From: Ashinkailepas kermadecensis
Lineage: Eukaryota; Arthropoda; Thecostraca; Neolepadidae
Reading direction: 5' to 3'
DNA length: 64,000 nt
NCBI GenBank assembly: GCA_034440615.1
Contig: JAOTOM010004336.1
Span: 1-64,000, forward strand
Of the stretch, positions 37,960 to 48,150 are shown piece after piece (positions within the stretch are counted from its first letter, which is position 1; every line of letters begins with the position of its first letter). The notes beneath the pieces were generated by a model. It did not search any database. It had not been told where the DNA came from and saw only the letters and a program-made list of their open reading frames with translations. The position numbers were made by a program, and so were the translations under genes.

Positions 37960-39155
37960 GGCCATCAGGGCGCATCCACAGAACTGCTGATACGCTGGTC
38001 TGGAAGTCGGATGAATGTCAGACGTCATGTCTCGAAATGGATGCTCCGAAATGGGTCCTATATCGGAGCTATAAATTGTATCAATATTAAATGCATGACA
38101 ATGCCCTGCATGATGTACGGCCGACACAGATTGCCACTATATTTGGACGCATACAATTATGCCTGTCACCTTGCATGGAAAATAATGGACCCGGACGTCG
38201 CAATGTCCCCAATTGCCTTCCTATCGGCGCCACTTGTGGCATGATCTGTGTTCTATAAGCATCGCTTTCGCATGCAGATGCAAATTTGAGAGTAACGTCT
38301 TTGCTCTAACTAATTCGAAAATGGAAGCAATTGCAAAAAGTTACATGTTGTGTTGCTCCCTCCACAATCAGAATTACCCAGAACCTCCCAGTACCACAGA
38401 GCCAAACTTTTGTTGTGTTTCCGAGAAAGGGAAAACCTGATGTGTGAACTAAGCAATCTTCGTTGGATACATTCGCAATTCACATGCATTAAGATACTTT
38501 ATCATGATTATGTTTAATCGAACAGACTACGGTCACCATTTCAATGCAATCTTCAGTCAATCAAACGCAATATGAGGTCCTTAATGTATCAGATTAGAGC
38601 TCTTAGCATGATAACAAGCTCAGAGTACCGGGCGATCGTAATGATTGGGTGACTATTTGTGCTTTATATAGGATGTATCAGTCAAGCTGAACCATTCCAA
38701 GCCCATACGATAGACGAGTACAGTTTCAGCCCACTCTGTTTGAAGTCGGTTTCACAGACGGGTCACCTAATTTACCGGCAATATCCACTGCTATTATTTC
38801 ATCAGCAACTCAGTTTCAGCCGTTCGGCAAAAGCGGCGACGAATTGTTCCAGATCTAGTATCGATAGGCACGGATTTTTGTCTGTAGCGTGGCAGCAGGA
38901 TGACTTGTGATGGTATTAGTCGTGCTGATTGCAGTTCCATCATATATTTCAACATGTCTACAAAGCGTAGACATATCGATCCAAGTATTCGGCAGTAGCA
39001 ATCTGGTTCACATGCAGAAGGTCTTCAATTGTGACGTCTCGGAGGAACCGAGAAATGTCCATGCAATGTTTGTTCCATTCAGAGCCAGCATAAGTGCACG
39101 AAAGACCACCAATTGACAACAAACTGTTGGCAATACGCAGGCACCAGGTGATCGG
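37960..39155. other. intronic sequence, no further exon recognised
   Basis: Between exons A and B of the receptor. Frames on both strands lack receptor-like or other domains. Confidence 0.45.
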
Positions 39156-39159
39156 GATG

Positions 39160-39400
39160 GACCGGTCAGATAGGCGGCAGTACGGCCGTATCGCCATTGT
39201 CGGCCGTGAGTCGCTCCAAGTCGTAGACCGGTAGACCGGTAAGATAGACCGGTAAGATAGGCGGGAGTACGGCCGTATCGCCATTGTCGGCCGTGAGTCG
39301 CTCCAAGTCGTAGACCGGTAGACCGGTAAGATAGACCGGTAAGATGGGCGGCAGTACGGCCGTATCGCCATTGTCGCCGGTGAGCCGCTCCAAGTCGCAG
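39160..39400. repeat. 87-bp tandem repeat, nearly three copies
   Basis: TACGGCCGTATCGCCATTGT starts at 39,181, 39,268 and 39,355, an exact 87-bp period. Each unit also contains the short internal repeats GACCGGTAAGATAG and GACCGGTAGACCGGT. Confidence 0.92.
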
Positions 39401-39507
39401 TGCCTTAAAGTGAGCAGATGAGCCCGTCACCGAGGACAACATCGAATCGCTTTCCATTCAGGGAGGTTTCGGAACCCGCACAGCGATGATCTGCTCACTG
39501 TACCTGA

Positions 39508-39862
39508 CCAGAGTCGCGACAGACCTGGACCAGAGTCACGACAGACCTGGACGAGAGTCATCATAGGCCTGGACCAGAGTCACGACAGGCCTGGCACAGA
39601 GTTATGATATTGCTGGACTAGAGTCACGACAGGCCTGGACCAGAGTCATGGTAGGCCTGGACCAGAGTCATGGCATATCTGGACCAGAGTCACGGCAGGC
39701 CTGGCACAGAGTCATGGAAGGCCTGGACCAGAGTCATGGCAGGCCTGGACCAGAGTCACGACAGGCCTGGAACAGAGTTATGATATTCCTGGACCAGAGT
39801 CACGACAGGCCTGGACCAGAGTCATGGCATATCTGGACCAGAATCACGGCAGGCCTGGACAA
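39508..39862 (+). repeat. 21-bp minisatellite
   Basis: About 17 copies of a 21-bp unit, core CCTGGACCAGAGTCACGACA, with ACGACA/ATGGCA and GACCAG/GCACAG variants. The frame open across it is a repeat artefact. Confidence 0.93.
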
Positions 39863-40123
39863 TACAGCGCATCCTCACACGACTTGTCGTCATATCTGGC
39901 GACATCAACATCGACGGGAAGCACGGCAACAACGATGCTTGTCATCCGACTCCGACAGCTTCTAGTCACTTAATCCTTGAAAAGTCGCATAGCCGGACCA
40001 ACTTTCCGGCCATCGGGCTCCACCATCCGCCATCCGCACTAGCCGTGGTGTGGGGCGACCGGCAGCGGCCACAGCGACTACAGTCCACGAGACTGCACGG
40101 GAACATTGGTGACCACGCCGAGA

Positions 40124-40202
40124 CACCAGCCAACCCCGTGCACACCAGCCAACCCCGTGCACACCAGCCAACCCCGTGCACACCAGCCAACCCCGTGCAC
40201 AC
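40124..40202 (+). repeat. 19-bp tandem repeat, four copies
   Basis: CACCAGCCAACCCCGTGCA is repeated four times with almost no change. Confidence 0.93.
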
Positions 40203-40339
40203 TGACGTCCAGACTGGGTGTCCCGCCGAGTCGGGCGGAGCAGTGCAGAGCTTGCAGTGATAACTGATATTGTGCATAATATGCAACCGATGCGCTAGGA
40301 TCGGGTTGCATATTTCAAGAAATATTAGAACTCATAAAT

Positions 40340-40987
40340 ACCATTAAGTTTTCTCGGTATGCAGGCAACGTTTTTGGGTCCAAGTAGTGGCATGGTGTCA
40401 AAGGGTGCCAGGGTACTTGGCCTGCTCATTCGGCATTTCAGTCCGCCTCCCCAAGGCGCAAGCTGAATATGCGGGCAGCTCTTGCTGCTTATAACACGAA
40501 TGTTAGATCTATCTTAGAGTACTGCTCAGTAAGTTGGACTGATGCCGCCAAATGCCATGACGTTCACATTGGGAGGGTGCAGTGTACATTTCTGATGTGG
40601 CTCGCTCACTACACGGAACAGTCTGCCACTCTATGGAGTATGAGCATCTGCTGGGATTTTATCATCTCCAGCCTCAACATGCGAGACGCGTACAGTGCGA
40701 TGTGTTACTTGTATGCAAAGTGTTCAAAGGGTTCATCGCTTCATCTCACATTTTATACTCTTTTTCTGTTCATGCGCCATCCAGAACCACCAGGAATGGA
40801 CAGACAACACTTTTCAATGCGCCGTTTGCCAAGGTAAGTAGTGTTACAGTTAGCATCTTTCTCCGCTCCCCTCGCACTGTGAATGACTTCAAGTCCTTTT
40901 CACCAACGACCGACCCTTTCTGTGACCAGATAGGTCGAGTGAAGCGACTAGTCGCCGCTTATACGGCGACTCTGCGAACCAATCTCT
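40340..40987 (+). pseudogene. LINE reverse-transcriptase 3' fragment (Jockey/R1-like)
   Basis: In shifting frames the plus strand reads KGARVLGLLIRHFS, AAYNTNVRSILEYCSVSW, HIGRVQCTFLMWL, VLLVCKVFKGFIASSHIL, HAPSRTTRNGQTTLFNAPFA and RVKRLVAAYTATL. This is the C-terminal part of a non-LTR retrotransposon ORF2, after the catalytic core, including the region equivalent to YCS-VW and the VPSR-TR---LF-VPF block. Frameshifts show it is a relic. It belongs to a different family from the CR1 copies. Confidence 0.7.
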
Positions 40988-41896
40988 GAGATTCCGTATG
41001 TTTGGCATACTCGCATATCATTCAGGGAGCCGGTGGAGAGAAAGTCTGCACGAGGTCCAATTGCATCCCACAGCTTCATTTATCCACACATGGAGCTAAC
41101 ACCTTACCCGACTTCGACACCGAGGTAGTCGTTGCTTGACTAAGCAAAAGGCATTAAGGTAATGTCATAGCCTGACAGGACAAGCAATGTGACATGATCC
41201 ATGCTGACACTTTGCTACATACCGGCAAGCATATATGCTTTACACAAGCGCGCGGACGACGTCCTATTGAATCCTTAATATGTGTGCATAATTAGTTGTC
41301 TGAGTGGCGTTCGGTGAGTGATGTCGGGCCGGGCTGTGTCTGTGTCCCTGGACGTATCTCTGTGTGTGGACAGCGGGGCCGTGGCCGTCCGCCGGGTGCG
41401 GTTATTTCTCCGGCCAGGCAGGTCCGCGGGCACCACGCGCCGCCTCCATTACTTTGGCGCCAGATCCGGCACGGGAGACCAGTAACTTAATGCCGCGCCA
41501 GAGGCGGCACCAGGGCGTCCGCTAGGTCGGCGTCGCCGAGCCGCCTTTCGCCGACCGACGCGACGGTGGCGAAGGTTGAACTGGGCTGCACCTTTGTTGG
41601 GAGGGGGGGGGGGGAATCAATTGAAATGGATTGTTTCGAGTCGATTGGTTTGGATGTTGATATGGATGTAGGATGAAAACAATGCCATTCTCAAGAACTT
41701 CAATTGAAATGTTCTAAAATCATGTCGGAAAATGGATCTGAGATGCAAAAGCCGTGATACCTTCCACTGAATTTGCTTGCTTCCCCACAATGTGGCCGGT
41801 GATTACGTGAAATTGTTAATATGCTGCATTTGAGATCGAAAGTGTTATAAATCAATCAAGCGTTGGCATATGACTAAACCATTTTGGACATAACAT
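40988..41896. other. no gene; GC-rich patch and poly-G run
   Basis: 41,290-41,600 is GC- and CpG-rich without recognisable coding. A G-run (GGGAGGGGGGGGGGGG) lies at 41,599-41,614. Confidence 0.4.
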
Positions 41897-42087
41897 CAGG
41901 GGCACAGCCAGAATTTTGTTAAGGGGTTCTGGCAAAAAGTGCAGTGAAATAGACACAGCTATAGGCGCGCTTCGCGTGTCAAACATTTTTAGGTTTGGCG
42001 GTAAAAATCTCAATATTTCCTGTTTGATCTCGTGTATTTTTGGTTGCTATGGGGGAGCGGCCTTCGGAACCCCTTGGCTGCGTTCTG
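41897..42087. mobile_element. hAT-type MITE (non-autonomous DNA transposon)
   Basis: A 191-bp element starts CAGGGGCACAGCCAGAA and ends GGAACCCCTTGGCTGCGTTCTG. The ends are imperfect terminal inverted repeats of the common CAGGGGC.[CT]AGCCA type. Flanking bases CATAACAT (41,889-41,896) and CATAGCAT (42,088-42,095) form an 8-bp target-site duplication with one mismatch, the length expected for hAT. It encodes nothing. Confidence 0.82.
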
Positions 42088-42293
42088 CATAGCATGCCAC
42101 CAAGTCATTCATATAATTATTGGCTACTATATTATCGAGGGTTTCATACCGGCATCGGAATATCCAAGTAATCAGCTTCTCAGATTATGTGACTGAGGAT
42201 GAAGCGGGAAGGGGTATGGCGAAATCAATCCACTTCAATAAAGTTTTGTATTTCCCCAGGATGTGCAATGTCTTAGAAGCAAAACATATAATG

Positions 42294-42456
42294 CATTCAT
42301 TCTCCACCAGATTCACCAGTGTATGAAGCAGTACATTCACTATCCACCAGATCCACCAGTGTGTGAAGCAATGCATCCACTCTCCACCGGATTCACCAGC
42401 ATGTGAAGCAGTGCATTCATTCTACACCAGACTCACCAGCATGTAAAACGGTGCTG
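42294..42456 (+). repeat. 40-bp tandem repeat, four copies
   Basis: The unit is CATTCATTCTCCACCAGATT, then CACCAGTGTATGAAGCAGTA, with about 10-20 percent differences among copies. Confidence 0.9.
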
Positions 42457-42675
42457 CCGCAACCGCTATCCTTGTGTTGTTCATTCATTCCTGCAAATCT
42501 TTTTTCCAATCATCATGATCACCAAGATCAAATTCGAAAACTTTGGTGAAGCTCATTCAAGTCAAGGCGGTGTGGAAGCAAATTCAAATGGTGCACACGC
42601 CCAGCCTGCTAATGAAAGGCACCAAATTGACGACGTTGCGTTATATTTGTGTGACTTTTCCTACCTACTCACCCC

Positions 42676-42806
42676 TTCCTAGTGTTTCACAGCTGGTAGC
42701 AAGCTCACTCTGCAAAGGCCTTATATTGGAAATTGTGTGGCCACACAATTCCCAATGTATGGGCTTTCCAGAGTGGGCTTGCTACCGCTTGTGAAACATT
42801 ACGAAG
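42676..42806. mobile_element. fold-back (perfectly centred palindromic) element
   Basis: The arms run from about 42,676 inward to 42,740 and are mirrored to 42,806 with no spacer; the centre is AATTGTGTGG|CCACACAATT. Outer parts pair GTTTCACAGCTGGTAGCAAG with CTTGCTACCGCTTGTGAAAC, with a few mismatches. It is probably a MITE or fold-back transposon. The RNA would form a hairpin of about 64 bp, so a hairpin-RNA source is an alternative. Confidence 0.8.
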
Positions 42807-42817
42807 AGGTACAACAA

Positions 42818-42912
42818 ATAAAAGGAACGAAGAGCATGGGCGCAGAAAACAAAAGGAACGAAGAGCATGGGCACAAGCAATAAAAGGAACGAAGAGCATG
42901 GGCACAACAAAA
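42818..42912 (+). repeat. ~31-bp tandem repeat, three copies
   Basis: AAAAGGAACGAAGAGCATGG, then GCACAAGCAAT or a variant, occurs three times immediately after the fold-back element. Confidence 0.9.
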
Positions 42913-43323
42913 TAGATTGCCTATGATCTCACCCCTTGGATTCCATTAGGTGAACCTCGAGAGCCGCCTGGCCAATGAGTCCAGGCAGTGGGCTGTACGG
43001 CCCAAGTGCCGCCCTGTTTGGCGGTGCTGAGCGCGCCCGTGCCGTTTGAGTAGCCGGATGATGATGGTCCCGTATTTATGGCTGGCGATGCTGCGAGAGA
43101 TGCTCACTGGTCGGCCACTACCCGTTGTTTGAGAGGAGAGCATGTGGGCTGGGGCCAAATCTGTGCCGTGCGGCGTGGAGCGAATTTGGCGGAAGGAATG
43201 GAGGATGATAGCGTGGGGACCACCCACGATTTTCTACTGGACATCATAGGTTGGCCGGTGAATCTTATCCCACCTAAGGGTGAGTGTATTATCATTACTT
43301 TGCGTTTTACCATCGCTGCAAAC
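42913..43323. other. no gene recognised
   Basis: Frames of up to 97 codons on both strands have no domain. Confidence 0.35.
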
Positions 43324-43500
43324 TTTTTTTTTAATTGTGTGGTTCTCGACGCACTTTATGCTCTCGGCTAATGGCGCCGCCCACACTGTTTCGCCGGTGC
43401 GCAGTGGGGTTGGGAAATGTCCCGAGTGGTGCGAGTGTTGAACCCGGCGCCTTTGTATCCAGAGCTCAACACCTTAACCACTCGGCCATCTCCGCCCCTC
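43324..43500 (-). mobile_element. tRNA-derived SINE (Ser/Leu-type head)
   Basis: On the minus strand the element starts GGGGCGGAGATGGCCGAGTG with GGTTAAGG, the class-II (Ser/Leu) tRNA D-arm and A-box. It continues to GCCGGGTTCAACAC, a B-box-like T-arm at 43,433-43,447. About 80 bp of non-tRNA sequence follows, then AATTAAAAAAAAA at 43,324-43,336. The acceptor stem does not close and the body-plus-tail arrangement is that of a SINE, not a functional tRNA gene. The A/B boxes imply RNA polymerase III transcription. Confidence 0.72.
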
Positions 43501-44752
43501 ACGTCAACCGGCGCGGCAAGCGGAAATGGTTTCAATACAATTTCATTTTACGGACGTGAATGGTGAAAACAAGATTTAGTTAACATTTAGTAGACACATC
43601 GTCGACATTACGTCCTATAGACAAACCGCCCTGTTCGCAGATCAGCACTTAGACATAGCGTCGATGATACATCCTGTAGAAAAACCGCTCTGGTGACGGG
43701 CCAAAGTTGCAGACGTCTATGTTTTCGGTGGTGTAGCAGCTGGCGTTGGCGACAATTTGTTGTCGCTCGCGAGGCTGTTTTACTCACGGTCAGCTGGGCA
43801 AAAATTGTTGCCCGGTGGCAAATCCAGCCACGGGTTTTGTATCGCGGGCGAGAAGAACCCAGGTTAATTTTGTCGTGTAAGGTCGTGGGAGTACAGTGAA
43901 TTGTCCGAACTCCGACGTCATTCCGCTTAAAAGAAGGCCACATTTTAGCTACTTGTAACATTCGTTTCTGCTTTCACTAGTATGTTCACGTTCACTCGAT
44001 GCTGTTTCATTACTGCCTTGTGATGTGAGAGTTAAACATATACAGTGCTTGCCGACTGGACTGTAGTCCGCAGCAGTAGTGCTTGTCGCAGTCGCAGCAG
44101 TGCTTGCCGACTGGACTATAGTCCGCAGCAGCTCTCCAATTGTTTCACGAAAAACGAAATTCGGTAGCGGAAGAACACAAATGTCATACTTTGGTGCATG
44201 AATGTGCATCACGCAAAACAATCGAAACGCTAGGATCTATCTAGATACATGGGGTAAATCTCGCTTTGCGGGGAAGTTAAATATGACCACCTCATCCCAG
44301 TCGGTATAATTTCCGATAGCCTCCGTGTGCGTACGAACAAGATCGTATTCCAAAATATGTTCGTTCTGATGCCTAGCTATACTCTTGTGCTGCATTCTAA
44401 AAAAATCCCCGGGTTTTTTAGCACTGTGGGTCTTGACAATCGGGCCTTTGTGTCACATTTCCGTATCGTCAACACCACCCTCCAATCGGCTCGCTTTATT
44501 TTACATCCATCGTTTCTTTTCAACTGTCGTCTCACACTGGCTTCGCTACGTTCCTACCGATTCCTTGCCAGGGGCGATCTGGAAGGACCGGCTGGGATAT
44601 AAAAAAAAATTGATTTCGAAAAAAAACTTTTCGTGTTTGACAAGCGATTCGACATTCGTCGGATCTCCTTAATAGAATATGTATATCACAAAATATGTTG
44701 AATTTCAACAACACGCCATTTAATGCAAAATGTCGGCGAAAATCGGTGTCTT
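43501..44752. other. no gene; a duplicated dyad motif at 44,044-44,133
   Basis: TGCTTGCCGACTGGACT, then TAGTCCGCAGCAG, occurs twice, about 55 bases apart. Each copy contains the dyad GGACT.TAGTCC. Other frames lack domains. Confidence 0.5.
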
Positions 44753-44772
44753 GGGTGGGGGTGGGGGTGGGC
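44753..44772 (+). other. G-quadruplex-forming motif
   Basis: GGGTGGGGGTGGGGGTGGG contains four G-runs of at least three separated by single T, an ideal intramolecular quadruplex pattern. No gene start is recognised nearby. Confidence 0.85.
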
Positions 44773-46399
44773 AGTATGGCCCGCATGTCCCCTTCCGTTG
44801 GTATACCAGTGTCATTGCCGGTTGCACTTCTTTCATGATCCTTGGGCCATCCAAGCATCGGACCGCATTGCATCCACGTCCCCGGTCTCTGAGAGCGAAG
44901 GTGGACATTCAATGGAAGTGGGAGATACAGGTGAGGGATTCATGTACACCTACAGCATGTGGGCGTGTGTCTAAAATATTATGGACGCTTTTTTAGCATT
45001 TAGTGAATGGTAATAAATATTTGGGAAAACATCCCGGAATGTTGCCTCTACGTCCGAGCCAGGCTGCACCACTGCCTGCATGTGCCAATCAACTTAGATG
45101 CGGTGAGGCTTCTTGTCTCTGCTTGCAGTATCTGATCCAGCCTCCTCCTCTGTCCCCTTATCCATGGCCCAGCTGCGTATCCATTTATTGCCTGTGGTAA
45201 TATCACACTGTGCATCTGCACCTCCAATGCTTCATCATTAAATGGTATACATCTCTTCATCTCGATCACTGAGCTGGAGCCGGATTCATTTCTGTCTCCT
45301 GTGGTATCCGACTTGTCTCTCCAAGGCAGACCTGTTTATGTTGTCACCCCACAGCCCACTCCCCCTCCCCCATCTCCACCCCCACCATCAGTCTGTCTCC
45401 CGGCGGCCCTGTCGCCAGCCAACCGCTCTGTTCCCATCTCCGGTCTCTACCCCTCCCCTCTCCTCCCGCCCCCGGCCTGTGTCGCGGAACTTCTCCAAGG
45501 GGTGCCCCCCCCCCGAATTGTTCATCCGGTGCACCCGCGGACCGACCGCCGCGCAACACCAATTTAGGAAATGTCGCGCCACCGACGCATAATGACCACC
45601 AGATCGTGTCCAAGATCGGTACCCGAAGAGCACTGCAAAAGAGAGCAGCAGAACAGAGGCGGAGAGGCGAGAGTACGAGAGCTCTGTCGAACGCTGGGGC
45701 GCGTACGTGGCGCTGTCTATGGTTAGGAACGTACTGTATGCACCGATCGCAGCGTTGATTCAATTGTAAATACTGATGCAACGACAGCAACGTCGTCGGA
45801 AACCTGAACGACTGGCATCTGGCACTGGCAGGCACTGGCACTAATGGCACTGCCGGGAGTCCTGCAGCACCGGATCTCCAAGACACGGGCTGCGCGGCAA
45901 TGAGCTGATGCAAATTTTCCGACACGAGGCCCTGATTGCATTATGCGGAGCTCAGACTGCATTAAGAGAGATTGTGCCGGACTTACGCTGAAGCTCCATG
46001 TCGAACCTCGGCAATAAAATGGAAACCACTGATATTTAAAGCAATTCAGTTCGTGATCCAGCATTCGAAAGTGTGAAATGGATCAGATTTTACTAAAGCC
46101 ACCGAGTACAAGTCCATGCCATAATTCCGTTGCTGATTTCGAAATATTTAATACCAGTTGATGCAATAAGATCAGAGGACTGCACCCAAACGTGATGCAG
46201 TGTGGGATAAGATAAATTTTCGTCTCTGTGAGATCTCTAAAGCTGATTGGACTGTCGACGTTGAATTTTTAGGGGGGAAGGCCAGGGAAACCATCTAACA
46301 TGCGAACAACATTGGCATATGTACAGATGCAGAAAGCATCAAATATATGTACAATGTATAGAAGCAAACAGCAGCAGCTGCATCTTGGCGCAGCCTCAC
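44773..46399. other. intronic or intergenic sequence, no gene recognised
   Basis: C-rich stretch at 45,355-45,525, with GGGGTGCCCCCCCCCG at about 45,500. The rest lacks repeats or domains. 45,725-46,399 is intron of the receptor gene by position. Confidence 0.4.
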
Positions 46400-46555
46400 C
46401 TCGTTTTGACGCTTGGAAGCTGTCCTGGACCGGGATGCGCTCGAGCCTGGCCACCAGCCTCACATTGGGCAGCAGGTGCGGGTCGACGTTGACGCGGTCC
46501 ACGGCGTACCGGAACGCTGCCGCCTGTCGCTCACTGCCCGAGTCGAACAGTCCCA
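46400..46555 (-). CDS. kainate-type ionotropic glutamate receptor, ATD exon A (partial gene)
   Basis: The 156-base exon encodes GLFDSGSERQAAAFRYAVDR, then VNVDPHLLPNVRLVARLERI and PVQDSFQASKR. GLF near the start of the mature receptor, AFRYAVDR-N, LLPN--L and DSF-ASK are hallmarks of kainate-receptor amino-terminal domains. The acceptor is TTTGTTGCAG|TGGGACTG and the donor AAACGAG|GTGAGG. Phase 1 at both ends joins exactly to exon B. Preceding residues (signal peptide and first beta strand) must come from an upstream exon that I could not find between 46.6 and 64 kb. Codon third positions are strongly G/C, unlike the surrounding DNA. These receptors are glutamate-gated cation channels at synapses. 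I cannot assign orthology more finely. Confidence 0.93.
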
Positions 46556-46596
46556 CTGCAACAAATCAGGCACCGTTTGACCCTCCGACCCATGGA

Positions 46597-46880
46597 GCGG
46601 GAGAGACGGAGACGGAGACGGAGACGGAGACGGAGACGGAGACAGAGACAGAGACAGAGACAGAGACAGAGACAGAGACAGAGACAGAGACAGAGACAGA
46701 GACAGAGACAGAGACAGAGACAGAGACAGAGACAGAGACAGAGACAGAGAAAGAGAAAGAGACAGAGACAGAGACAGAGACAGAGACAGAGACAGAGACA
46801 GAGACAGAGACAGAGACAGAGACAGAGACAGAGACAGAGACAGAGACAGAGACAGAGACAGAGACAGAGACAGAGATTGC
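46597..46880 (-). repeat. (GAGACA)n / (GAGACG)n microsatellite upstream of exon A
   Basis: GAGACG units followed by about 40 GAGACA units lie about 40 bases upstream of the exon A acceptor. On the gene strand this is TGTCTC, a long pyrimidine-rich tract just before the splice acceptor. Frames through it are artefacts. Confidence 0.96.
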
Positions 46881-47945
46881 GACAGAGATAGAGACACAGA
46901 TAGAGACAGAGATAGAGATAGAGATAGAGATAGAGAAAGAGTTAGAGATAGAGTTAGAGATAGAGTTAGACATAGAGTTAGATATAGAGTTAGAGAGAGA
47001 GTTAGAGATAGGGTTAGAGATATAGTTAGAGAAAGAGTTAGATATAGAGTTAGAGATAGAGTTAGAGATAGAGTTAGAGATAGAGTTAGAGATAGAGTTA
47101 GAGATAGAGTTAGAGATAGAGTTAGAGATAGAGTTAGATATAGAGTTAGAGATAGAGTTAGAGATAGAGTTAGAGATAGAGTTAGAGATAGAGTTAGAGA
47201 TAGAGTTAGAGATAGAGTTAGAGATAGAGTTAGAGATAGAGTTAGAGATAGAGTTAGAGATAGAGTTAGATATATAGTTAGAGATAGAGTTAGATATAGA
47301 GTTAGATAGTTAGAGATAGAGTTAGAGTAGAGTTAGAGTTAGAGTTAGATATAGAGTTAGATATAGAGTTAGATATAGAGTTAGATATAGAGTTAGATAT
47401 AGGGTTAGATATAGAGTTAGATATAGAGTTAGAGATAGAGTTAGAGATAGAGTTAGAGATATAGTTAGATATAGAGTTAGAGATAGAGTTAGAGATAGAG
47501 TTAGAGATAGAGTTAGAGATATAATTAGAGATAGAGTTAGATATAGAGTTAGAGATAGAGTTAGATATAGAGTTAGATATAGAGTTAGAGTTAGAGATAG
47601 AGTTAGAGATAGAGTTAGAGATAGAGTTAGAGATAGAGTTAGAGATAGAGTTAGAGATAGAGTTAGAGATAGAGTTAGATATAGAGTTAGAGATAGAGTT
47701 AGAGATAGAGTTAGAGATAGAGTTAGAGATAGAGTTAGAGATAGAGTTAGAGATAGAGTTAGAGATAGAGTTAGAGATAGAGATAGAGATAGAGTTAGAG
47801 ATAGAGTTAGAGATAGAGTTAGAGATAGAGTTAGAGATAGAGTTAGAGATAGAGTTAGAGATAGAGTTAGAGATAGAGTTAGAGATAGAGTTAGAGATAG
47901 AGTTAGAGATAGAGTTAGAGATAGAGTTAGAGATTGAGATAGAGT
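46881..47945 (-). repeat. (GAGATAGAGTTA)n, about 87 units
   Basis: A 12-bp unit with local GATATAGAGTTA variants. On the gene strand it reads CTAACTCTATCT, so each unit carries CTAAC, a branch-point-like word, within pyrimidine-rich sequence. It decays into GAGATAGA/GATAGAGC sequence to about 48,150. Confidence 0.96.
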
Positions 47946-48150
47946 TAGAGCCAGAGCTAAAATGAGAGCTAGAGTTAAATATAATGAAAGAGAAAGATAT
48001 AGCGATAGGGATGGAGAGATATTGAAATAGGTGAGACAGCGATAGGTAGAGCGCTAGATAGAGCGATAGATGGAGATAGCTAGATGGAGATAGATAGTTG
48101 GAGATGGAGGAAGAGAAAGAAAGTGAGGGGAAAAGAGACATAGAAAAAGA

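Noticed and set aside
43416..43500. A functional Ser/Leu tRNA gene
   Set aside because: The D-arm and T-arm are present but the acceptor stem does not close, and unrelated sequence plus an A-run follows, as in a SINE.
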